Positions 24,101 through 36,100 of a stretch of DNA of 64,000 bases are shown piece after piece (position 1 is the first letter of the stretch; each line of letters starts with the position of its first letter). The notes beneath the pieces are model-generated. The model was not told the DNA's origin. It did no database searches and saw nothing but the letters and a program-made list of their open reading frames with translations. Source of the stretch: Rhineura floridana (Eukaryota; Chordata; Lepidosauria; Squamata; Rhineuridae); the NCBI RefSeq assembly GCF_030035675.1, contig NC_084489.1, forward strand, positions 23,833,501-23,897,500, read 5' to 3'. A program made the position numbers and the translations under genes.

Positions 24101-27100
24101 AGTTAGAAAAGCTGGAAGGGGTGCTTTAATGGCAAAGTGTGATATAAAATCTGCTTTTCGCCTTTTGCCAGTACACCCTGAGGATGGGGATTTGCTTGGT
24201 TTTAAATTTCAAGATCAGTTTTACATTGACAGAGCTATGCCAATGGGCTGTTCTGTGTCGTGCACTGCTTTTGAAGCATTTAGCACATTTCTAGAATGGG
24301 CATTGAGGAGGAAAGTATCGTCCTCCTTTTCTGCTCATTATCTTGATAATTTTTTTTTATTTGTGGGACCGGCCGTGTCTTTTCATAGCCTTCATTTGAT
24401 GCAATCTTTTGACACTTTAACTGACAAATTGGGAGTTCCGTTAGCTCCCGAAAAGTCAGAGGGCCCTACTACTTCCCTTATTATCTTAGGGATTTAGTTA
24501 GATACTGTGACTCAGTCCTCACGTTTGCCGCTTGAGAAGTTCGTAGTACTGCGCCAACTGCTCTGTTTAGTAATAGGGTTGAAAAAGATCACACTGGCCC
24601 GGTTACAGGAACTTGTGGCCACTTAGTTTTTGCTTCCAAAGTTATTTCCCCTGGTCGTGCGTTCCTCAGGCGTTTATGTGACGCCATGAAGGGAGTTCAC
24701 TCTCGCTTCCATTTCATAAGGATCACATCAGGGATGAGAGAGGATTTGTACATGTGGCTTGCATTCCTGAAGGATTTCAATCGCCTTTCCTTTTGGAGGG
24801 AGGAATTAATCTTAGAAGCGAAATTACCGGTGCATTCTGATGCTGCCGGATGCATTGGCTTTGGGGTCATCTTTAGAGCCCAGTGGTGTGCTGAGCGATG
24901 GCCTGACAGTTGGCGAGATATCGGAATTACTTCCGATTTGACATTTTTGGAATTTTTTCCATTTGTGGTCGCTGTTCGTATCTGGCCAAAGGCATTTACA
25001 AACCGCACAGTGCACTTCTGGTGCGATAATATTTCCACAGTTAGCGTGATTAATGCCCAAACTTCTAAGTCTCCTCATGTCATGCGCTTGGTGCGCGCTT
25101 TTGTGTTGCAATGCTTGCGCTTTAATATTTTATTCCTGGCCAGACATGTTCCAGGTTTGCAGAATACAGTAGCTGATGCACTTTCACGCTTACAGATGGC
25201 GCGCTTTCGGGAGCTTGCACCTGGAGCGGCTCTGGATCCTGTACCAATCCCACCTTTCCTGTGGAACCTTGGCAACTAGAAGTTGGGGTTGTGATTGCTG
25301 CCGCTCTGGCTCCCAGTACTCAAAATGCGTATGAGCGTTCATTTGCTAAGTTCCAGACTTTCCGTATAGGCACGGAGCTGCCTTTGGAGTGGCCTATTCC
25401 TGTGGAGCATTTATTGCAGTTTATGACACATTTAAAAGGGCACAATAATTCTGTTTCTACTATCGCTGGTCACCTCTCGGCACTAGCCTTTATTTCCAAG
25501 GAAAGGGGGCTGCCGGATCATTCTGTAGATTTTAGGGTCAGATAGGTCCTTGTGGGTTGGTCGCGTTCCGCTCCCAGGTCCGCTGGCCGGAGGAGACCAA
25601 TCACGCCCGATGTCCTCCTCCAGATCCTGGCACTATTTAATTCTTTATGCTCATCTCAGTATGAGTCGCACCTGTTCGCCGCAGTAACTCTGACGATGTT
25701 TTATGGTGCTTTTCGCCCTAGCGTATTGCCCCCTTCTAAGTGCGATGTGACTTATCGAGCCTTATGCTTTGGCGATTGCACATTCGGTGCAGATATAGTG
25801 AGGTTTTCACTGCGGGTCTCTAAGACCGATCAAAGGGCCATGGCAGTATTCGTGCTTTTACGAAGTCGCCAGGTCCAGGTATTGTGCCCTGTGTCTGCAA
25901 TGCGACAATTCTTATCCATTTGGCCAGCGGGCCAGCGTTATTTGTTCATACATATGGATGGTACTGCCCTGACTCAATTTCAATTTTGGGCCGTTGTTCG
26001 GTGGGCCTTGTTGGCCAGTGGTCGCGATGCTGGAGTCTATGGGCTGCATTCTTTCCGGATTGGTGCAGTTACAGCTGCGGCCCTTGTGGGCATGAGTATC
26101 AGCGAGATACAGGCGATCGGAAAGTGGCGTTCCGATGCATTTAAGTCTTATGTCAGGTTTTAACAGATGACTTGTTTTTGTTTCCTGTAGGTTTGACAAA
26201 CATCCCAATTCCCGTCAGGATCGTCTTGTGTGGCCACTCAATTGTGTTTTGGGCTCATCGGAGGGCATCCTCGTCTGTTTATGGAACACAGCTGCAGCTT
26301 TCTGCCACAGCTACGATTCAGTGGGAAGCCTGGAGGGGCATGTTATGGGATGCGTTGCTGCCTGCTGTGTGCCGGATCATGTCATTGGCTGACAGGCTGC
26401 ACATATTGTTAATTCATTTGGGTGAAAATGATTTGGTGCAGCGTCCTGGGTTGGATTTGCTGCTAAAAGTTACGCGTGATCTCACGTGGCTTATTAGATC
26501 ATATCCCCATCTTCTGCTTGTATGGTCTGAAATGCTTGTGAGAAGGGTTTGGAGGGGTGCTGTTCACCCCAATAAGATAGATAGAGCTAGGAAATGGGTC
26601 AATAGGAAGGTTAGGGATTTAGTTTTGTCTCTTGGTGGGGCAGTTATTTCTCATGATAGGATTAGGTTCCATGCCCCACATCTATTTCGAGATGATCGTG
26701 TTCATCTTTCTGAGCAAGGGTGTGACCTGTTTTTGGAGGATCTTATGGGGGGATTAAGGGGATTGTTATCCTCATTGGGTGGAGGGGACCAAGCTTAAGC
26801 TGATCCCCTCTTGTGGCATAGAATTCGGGCAGGTGAGTTATATGGGGGTTAAAATTAGGTGGTTAAGGCATCATGAAAAAGGGGCACTTCCTAGGGAACC
26901 ATCAGGGCTTTGTGTCCGGTGGGGATCTGTGTTGTGTCCTTGTGGGACCTGCTTGCGCATCATGGTGAACGCCTGTACGGCGGGGCCATGGTGTGGGGGT
27001 TGGAACCACACAGCTGGCTCCAGGAGCAAGGAGGGAGGAATTCACCCACGTCCTTGACTATGGAGTCACGTGATGATGAGAAGTGATGCCTTAAGAAGGT

Positions 27101-30100
27101 GAGGGTGTAATCCCTCGTTGTTAGGTTTAGCCTCACCTGCCCGAAAAGATATAGATTTGAATAATTGGCTGTATTGTATTGGATTTAGGATGTTATATTT
27201 TAATAAATATAACATTATACCAGTTTGGTGTCACGAGTCTTCTTTGTGTGGGGGCAATGAAATATATTATAGTTGTAGATGATAACATCTCAAGAAAAGA
27301 AAAGAGAATATGAAGGGGGAAATTAATGTTGGAGAATAATGTATTACACATTAGCTATGATATTACTGTTTTTAAAGTTCCTTTTCCAATGTCTATTTTG
27401 CTGCATTGCCTTAATTTTGAAGGAAGCTTCCAGTCCCTATGGAGGTGCACTTGATGCCCTCAGGGAGATATGTGATTCCCCCCGGGAGTTTCTGGCTCAG
27501 ATTCTTTGCATGTACTATGATTAGAGGAAGGGGTGAATGCATTTGTCTTGATTAAACATAGGGCTCCACTGTCAGATGATGTGCAAGTGTTTCAACGCAA
27601 CTGTCAATGTAATCCTGAAAAAATACCATGCGTGAAGAATAGGAAGCATAGTGTGGCTGCTATCCCACTAAGTCATACTCAGAGTAGATTATTTGAAACC
27701 AATGTATTTAACTTAAGTGCATTTATTTCAATGGGCCTACTGTGAGTATAACTAACATTGGGTATCACCTTATCTTTTTGGCATACAACTAAGTGGAAAA
27801 TACTAGTAGCACAAAACCGAATTGTGTTTTAGCCTGTAATTCTATTCAGTTTTACATAGGTACACACACACATATCCCCACTGAACAAAGGGAGATTTAC
27901 TTTTGAGTAAGCATGTATATTATTATTATTTTATTATTTATTTCATTAATCAGTTGCTTAATACAATAAAAAAGTCTTGGCAAAATAAACTATGGTACAT
28001 AAAACAATTGAAACTGTAAAAAATGTAAAATGCATAACATCCAGCACTACATTAATAAGAACCAGGATCAGCTGCAATTTATAGGATTATACTGTAAATT
28101 GGAATATCTGGATTTAGCTGAATCTGTACACCACCTTTAGTAGTTTGTGGATCATCCTTTGAAAACAAAAAAGGATGTGTTTTTATATGACTTTTGGGGA
28201 GGGGTGTTACTTTAATTTAAAATGAAATGCTTTGGCCAGTGCAGCATAGTGGTTAGAATGCTGGACTAGGGCCTGGGAGACCAAAATTCAAATATCCACT
28301 CAGCCATGAAGCTTACTGTATGATCTTCGGCCAGTCACTGTCTTGCCAGCTTAACCTATCTCACAAGGTTGTTGTGAAGATAGAATAAATAGGGGGAGAA
28401 TCATGTATGCTGCCTTGAGCTCCTTGAAGGAAATATGGGATATAATAATTACATACACACACACAATATCCACCTACCTGGTTTTGAAATACCGCATATA
28501 TTGTCAGATATTTGGGGATACAGTTTTTTCAGTCCTTCAAATGTGTTTACGTAGAAATATTTGTCTTCCGCTCCTACTATGGTCAGGAGCTCACTAGGCT
28601 TGGCTCTTTCTATCCCAGTGGCATAGATGACAATGCCATGGGCCCTGAGCCGCCTGGACACTTCATCAAGCTCTGCTGTATTGTGGGAGTCCCCATCGGT
28701 TATCACTATAAGGACTTGGGGGACACCCCGGTGCTTTCGGCTGCCATGCTCCTCGGAGAAAAGACCTTCTGAGTGTCGCAATGCCTTGGCTGTGTATGTC
28801 GTTTCCCCAATAGGTTTATCATTCTGGATAGCCTTAATGATTGCAGATTTTGTACTGTAGGTGTTCAGAAAGAAAAATGTTTCTGGCTCGGCAGAATATT
28901 TGACAGCTCCATATTGAACTTGGTCATGCCTAACATCAGATTTTTTCACCAAGGTAATCATGAAGTCCTTCATAATGTCATATTCTTTGGGATCTATGCT
29001 TCCAGAGCCATCAACGACGAAAACAATATCTAAGCGTTCAATCCTTCGGCACTCTGAAAGAATAATAGTAAGAATAGGTCACAAATGCATGTCCAAAATA
29101 CATCTTCATAATAGCAAAGCTTGTGAGGTTAGGATCATTTGGGGAGGGGGAGAAAAAAAGGCTCCTTAAGTGTGCCTCGAACACATTTTCAAAAGAAAAT
29201 CTTAAAAGGATAAAGCCAGTAACACTAATGCTTGACTAGGCTGCCCCAAGTTCATCTGGAATCCATTACATCAATAGCGATGTCAAACTAAATTCAGCTG
29301 AGCATGACTAAAGAAAGCTTCTCAAATGTTAATACTCGATTTATTGTCTCAGCAAATACATGCTAAGCCCTGGATATACAGATATATGCCCAGCCCTCCC
29401 CAAAGGATATAAGTAGAGCTGTGTTGTCAGGATTTATGTTACTCCAATATTTGAGATCTTCACTGAACCTGCTATTTTTGGTCACACAATTTAAAGCTAT
29501 GAATGTGTGAACGTGTACGTCTTATGCCAGCACTATCATGGAGTACATTGGGACGCCTGCCTAAAGTGGTAAATTCTGAGTATCATTAAAGGGCGAGTCA
29601 TTTATTAAGATACCTAATTTGTTAATCAATTGCAGTTAGGGGTGGAAAGATGGGTGTAAATTTCAGTTCTCTCAGTTTCACATTTTTCCAGTCTTAAATT
29701 CAGTTCTCCCCGTTTCTGCAGCAATTTGCGAATTTTAGTTAAAACCATTTTCATGAACATCCTTCAGCATTTTAGTGCAATTTCTCTTAGTAAGCACATT
29801 TTGTATGCAGTTTTGCCTAATCTACACATATATGCAAGCAATGTCTCCTAATATAATGCATTTTGGTATGTTATTTTGACTAATATATTCATTTTGTGCA
29901 GTTTCCCTTAATGTATGCATTTTTGTAAACATTGCTTGGTTGGATAATAGCATCACAAAATTTGGATCAATACAAATTTCAAAGGATGGCTATGTTTTGG
30001 TTCTCATATTGTTTTGAAAAGTACAAATTTGATAGATTCATCCTTAAATGAAAACTGAATTGAATTTCTCCCCATCCCTAACTACAGTCACCAAAATGCT

Positions 30101-33100
30101 TGCAATGAAGGATATGTATGTTTTAGGATGTGATGAGGCATGATAGATTGAAGAGGAGACAAACTGGGATTAAGAGAGATCCAGTCACTAGAGCAGAAGG
30201 CTACATTAGATTGTAGGAAGGTGAAGCCAAGTCCAGGAGGGCTGTTGATGCTGCCCTTAGTCCATTATGAAAGTGACCCTCAACACTTCTATAAAACTTG
30301 AGCCAGCTTGTTATCTGGCAGTATAGGTAGGCTTCCATGTTACAATTTGAATTCACAGGAGTGTTCCCATATGTAAGTCCCATTACAAGCAAACAAAAAA
30401 AATATTGGAAAAAAATCCATCCCTATGTCTATTTGCATGGTAAAATATAGATACAACTAGGATTTGGCATTGGTTTGGCCTCCTTAAGCCTGAACACTGA
30501 ATAGATATGGGTATAAATTATTCCCATATTATTATGTTGGTCACTGAAATTTATAGGAACACACTTTTGAACCAACATTTTAATGTGAGCCAATGACTTG
30601 TCAAAGCCTAGAAATAGCAAGTTTCTTTTGAGCTAAACATTTCCCCTAGCTGGGCCAATAACCCACTGAAATACTTACACCTTGTCTACGTTTATCAGCT
30701 GGGCCTTATCAAAGACGCTCAGTCTTCCAACACATTCCTGATTCTCACTTACATGCAGCTATATTTACATCTCTCAAACAAGACCTTACAGCATAAGCCA
30801 TATCTTCCACACCATGTGTTTTGATTTAACAAGACAGCTTTATCTACAACAGTAAGAGGCTGGATCCAAAGAACTGGGAGGGGAAATAAATTAGCTACAA
30901 GCACTGTTCCACAAAGGCTTGCAGTGCTATAATAGGTGGGTTAGGGTTGATAGCAGCTCTCATCCTTCCACGTGTGCAAGGGGATGAACAAGCAAGGAGG
31001 TTCCATGAACCCCTAGGGCAGCCTTTCCCAACCAGTGTGCCTCCAGATGTTGCTGGAGTACAATTCCCATCTTTCCTGGCCATTGGCAATGCTGGCTGAG
31101 GGTGATGGGAGTTGTGGTCCAACAACATCTGGAGGCACACTGGTTGGGAAAGGCTGCCCTAGGGTGATCTGTTCATTCACTTTCATCTCCTTTGGCAATA
31201 ACACCAATACAAAGCTCTAGGAGGAAGGGAATGGGTGAAATCTGTCAATTCTGTTTTCTCTGTTTCTCACTTTTCCAATTTTAGGTTCAGCTCTCCATAT
31301 TTCCACATCCGTTTGTTATTTTTTTTAAAAAAAGTTCTTATGAAAATTCACCAACACTTTAGTACAAATTTGTTCTAATACACACATTTTTGCATGCAAT
31401 TTCTACACATGTTTTGCAAAGCGAAGAATTTTCACTAATCAATGCATTTTTATGCACACTTTACCCCAGCATATGCATTTTGTACACATTACTGGACTGG
31501 AATTCTGTACTCCAAAATTCTGAAAAGTGACCATTTCAAAGGATGGCTGTGTTTCGGTTCTCATACTATTTCAAAGAGTGCAAATTATGTAGATTTGCCT
31601 TTAAATGCAGACTAGAAGGACAGGAAGAAAAACAGAGAAGGAACTAGGAGAACAAGGCAAACTATTCAGGAGGAGCTTTTCTTCAGTGCATTGGACTACA
31701 AGGTGAGCAGAGTTCATAGAGGCTCTGTGCTATAGGGACTCCTCCCTTCTGACTCAGAAGCCAGCAAAACCTTCTTCAAAGGTACTTATGTGCTCTTTCT
31801 GCCCCACGAGATTCCATGACAACAAACCTGAAAGACTGCAGTCTGAAACCATGCAATATACAGCTGTGTACTCACCATCATAAGGACTACATATTCCAAA
31901 GAGAATCTCACTTTCTAAGTGCTTCAGAACATCAAAGCCCTCCACAAAAAACACCATCTCAGGCTTCCCACTTATCTCTGTCAGCTGCATTTTATTTGCA
32001 TGAAACGTCCCCAGCGAATAGATAATGATGCTTTCCTCTCTTAAAGCTTCTGCAGGGTCTTTCACTTCATCTTGCCCTTCCCCATCTGTGATCAGGATAA
32101 GAATTTTCTTGACATAGGCCCGTGCCCCTTTGGCAGGCTTGAAATAATTGAACACAAATTGCAGTGCTCCCCCAGTAAGTGGGTTCTGTCCCATAAGAGA
32201 CATTCTCCTAATAGCATTAATGATGTCTCTTTTTGATGAGTACTGGTTGAGCCGGAACTCTTCTTGGTTTCTGCCACTGAACTGGACAATGCCAATGTGC
32301 ACTCTGTCTGGACCAATGTCAGATTTGTTCACCAGTTCAATCATGAAGGCCTTCATTTTCGCAAAGTTCTCAGGGCCTATCCTACCAGAGCTCTCCACCA
32401 GAAACAGAATGTCAGCTTTCTTTTCTTTGCAGGCTGTTAGGAGAAGAAAATATGTATATACAAGTAAGGAACACAGTGGACATTAAAAAGAAAATGACTA
32501 AGAGATAACCACAACAAAAAAGAACATTATGAAACAGAAGCCAAAGAGAAATACAGTGATGTTTAGTTGAAAAGTGGAGTATGCTACCAGACAGCACTAT
32601 TCCACCACCATTTTGTTAAATCCCACTCAGCCATGAAGCTCACTGGGTGACCTTGAGCCAGCCAGCGGCTCTCAGTCTAACCTACCTGACAGGGTTTTTG
32701 TGAGGACAAAATGGAAAGGCGTTTTGTGCACCATCTTGACTCTTTGGAAGAAAAGTGGAGTATAAAAATAAATAAATAAAATACTTTTCAACTAGGAAAG
32801 TATGCTAATAAGGATCTTAAAATCTCAGACGAAACACACTTGAAGTTCCTACTTAAACTTTATGGAAATGGACAACAGAGTATTCACACCCTCTATATGC
32901 TGGCATCCCAAATCTAATCAAAGCTACACTGTATTACCTATCCATCAGCTATTTAACAAAAAGTATTTTACACTTCATCTGGGCCCCAATCTTTTTTAAA
33001 ACTGAAACAAGATAACAGCCTCTCTTTGATTCACCTGGAAATCTTGCAGCATTCCATGACATGGAATTTTTATGGGGCTGGTTTGGGTTTTTCTCTCTCC

Positions 33101-36100
33101 CTTAGGGTTTTCCCCCTAAAGATTTATTATACCTCTGTAAATCTCAAGATTTCTTCAAGCCTGCCAATACCTCCTAATCATTTTGGCTGTTTAAAGGCAG
33201 ACTCTCTCCCCTAAAGTGTGAAAATAAAACATAAGAAGATTATCCATCTTACCTTCTACAGCACAGATCTCTCAAACAACATCGTTCTTTATATGCTTCA
33301 GTGAAGCAAAATCGTTCACAGAATAAACTCTGTCCTGTGACTCCGCCATCTGATAAATCTGTGACTCATTAGAATGTCTGACACCAATGACATAAATGTT
33401 GACCATCTCATCTCTTAATCTCTTGGCAGCTCCCTCAACATGGTCCTCTGACTTCCGGTGCGTTAACACTATCAGATGGCAGGGCACCCTTCTGGAATGC
33501 TGACCGTGTGGCCTTGTTAACAAAGGTTGAATGAATGTCAAAGCTGCTCCAGTGTGAGGGCTCCCACCTAACTGGCGGATGTTATCGATGGCTTTCAATA
33601 TATCACTTGTTTTGCTATATTCTTCAAGTCCGAATTCCAGTTCGTTTATTTCTGCGTATTGCACAACTCCAAAGCGAACCTTATTTGGTCCTGTTGTAAA
33701 AAATTTAACCACTTCTTTCAAAAACAATTTCAGATCCATAAAGTCAAAATAATCGAGGTACGAAGAACCATCAATGAGGAAATAAATGTCAGCTTCTTCT
33801 GTAACCACACAACCTATGGGGAAGAGAATTTTATACAGGGTGATATATTTAACCAGTTCAACAATGCATTCGCCCTGTTTGTTTTTCAAACTCTAGGGGT
33901 GGGTGAATTCTTTAATTTCAGCTTCTCTCTGCTTCTCATTTTTATAATCTTACATTCAGTTTTTCACAGTTCCACATCAGTTTACATTTCCACCCCCCCT
34001 AAAAAGTCCTTATGAAAATTCATCAGTGTTTTAGTGTGAATTTCTACTAACAGCCAGTGTGGTGTAGTGGTTAAGGTGCTGGACTATGACCTGGGAGACC
34101 AGAGTTCGAATCCCCACATAGCCATGAAGCTCACTGGGTGACCTTGAGCCAGTCACTGCCTCTCAGCCTCAGAGGAAGGCAGTAGTAAACCCCCTCTGAA
34201 TACCGCTTACCATGAAAACCCTATTCATAGGGTCGCCATAAGTCGGGATCGACTTGAAGGCAGTACACACACACATACGTTTGTATGCAATTTTGCCTAA
34301 TATGTTTTTGCAAGTGGTTTTTGCTAATATAACACATTTTTGCATGTTATATTCACTACCATATGCAATTTTTATACACACTTTGCCCTAGTATATGCAT
34401 TTTTGTGCACATTACTTGACTGGGCAACTGCACTGCAAAATTTGGAGGTGTGTGAATTTCAAAGGATGGTCACATTTCAGCTTGTGTATTTTTTTGAGAA
34501 ATGCTCATTAGGTAGGTTTGTGTTTCAATATGAACTGAACTGAATTTCTTTCCCCATCCTTACACAACAGGGAGGCAACTGCAGACATGAGCATCACAGT
34601 TTGGGGGAAAGTAGTCACAACTGTGTTAGCCATTAAAGGAATATCATATTGGAACATGTGAGTTTTCCCAGAGGGATATGCAGGCTCTTAGAGCTACTTT
34701 GCAGAAAGAAGAATGCATTTCATTAAAGACTACATCATACATTATACTATTTAGGTGTACACCTAAGCTTTTCAAGGTTTACACCTAAAATATAATGTGT
34801 GAATGCCGCAAACATGCATTTGCAAAATCATGGATCATAAAGTACACTTGCCAAGGAGCCAGGGTTGGCCTCAGCTCCCTGTTGAGTCTGCACTTGAGAG
34901 GAAACCCAGGTTTCACATAACGTGTGAAATGGCCCTCAAGTGTCTTGAGCCAATGGTACTCTGTTGTTACATGACATGGGAGCAGGAAAAAGAAGCACTT
35001 TCTTTTTGTCAGGGTACCCTTTTCTCTCTCCTCTTAGTTAATGTGATCAGCATGATATATGAGTATCCTCATGGGGATGGGATGCTCACTTGGGCTAAGG
35101 CCAAATTCTCCTTCCTTCTTGCTCCCATCCTGCCTTGACAGCTATTACAAGCAGCAAAACCCTCCTGCTCTCTAGTTAAGAGGTGTATGGGAGAGCACAA
35201 GCTTAGCACATACCTGGGAGGTTTTCCTGATGGGGCCAATAAAATCTTAACAAGTGTGATTTTCCCCCCACATTAGTAAATGGAAGGAGAGAGCCACTGT
35301 TATCAGAACATACGTTCCACTTCCAATGGCTCTCTTCTTTGTAATTTCAAGAATATTCACAAGTAATCATAGCGGTGTCTGTGGATCCTCAGGGTATAGT
35401 GGCAGGACAGCGTATGTCACACAGACGACTCTCATGGGCAAGTGGAAGATAGGGCTAAATGGAAGTTTATAAATCCTGGACTTCTTCAAGGTAAAAAAAA
35501 AAGAAGAAGAGAGGTGGAACTTAGATTGGGCGAAGAGTGGAATTCCCCAGAAACAAGAGAGTGGTTCTGGTCCATCAGACAGAAACAAGAGGAAAATTGG
35601 CAAAGGTGCTGCACAACTGGCCAAAAGCCTCTTGAGCATCACAACTCTTTTTTCAAGAATATTTCCCCCTTCAAACTCTTTCAAGGGTGAGTTTACCATC
35701 ATCACACTGTTTTTGAGATTCAAACAATCATCTGCCACACTCCTGGATATGTTCTTCTTGCTGTTGCTGAGGAAGTGCTGAATAACTCTTCTAAAGGAGA
35801 GGCCAAAAACAGCATCAATTGACAAGTTACCTCTCTTGAGAAGTTCTGCTCTTTTGGTGTCCATGTAAAGCTTTTGCTGTATCTGATTCACAATCTTCTT
35901 GTGAAATAACAGAGCTTGATGTGGCAAATGGGAAAATGTTCTGAGGTGAGTGACATATTGGTGTGATGGGTACGTAGCTACCCGGGCTAACTGAGTGGCA
36001 TTAGCTCCTTCAATGCCAATGGCAAACACAGTCACCCCAGCTCTCCTGAGAACTGTGGCAGCATCACTCACACCATCTTCTGAAGACCTGTGGGTGATAA

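Larger units (their letters stand above)
21290..27256 (+). mobile_element. Ngaro/DIRS-type tyrosine-recombinase retrotransposon, fossil
   Basis: An element of about 6 kb lies in the intron between the N3 and N2 exons, opposite in strand to the gene. In order it carries a gag-like region (about 22.26-23.6 kb) with a Cys/His motif near its end, a reverse transcriptase (about 23.7-24.5 kb), an RNase H (about 24.7-25.3 kb), a tyrosine recombinase (about 25.3-26.16 kb) and an SGNH-hydrolase-like domain (about 26.17-26.80 kb). The recombinase instead of an integrase, and the hydrolase without a methyltransferase, point to the Ngaro group rather than DIRS1 proper. The string TTGCCCCCAC is at 21293-21302 and its inverse at 27247-27256, so these are taken as approximate ends; I could not resolve the family's split direct repeats. 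The coding part is interrupted in roughly half a dozen places, so it looks broken but fairly young. Confidence 0.78.

Noticed and set aside
35367-35830. Long open extension of the N6 reading frame past the vWA domain
   Set aside because: It has no vWA or collagen similarity, and a phase-1 donor at 35831 fits the next exon exactly; the extension is chance read-through into intron.
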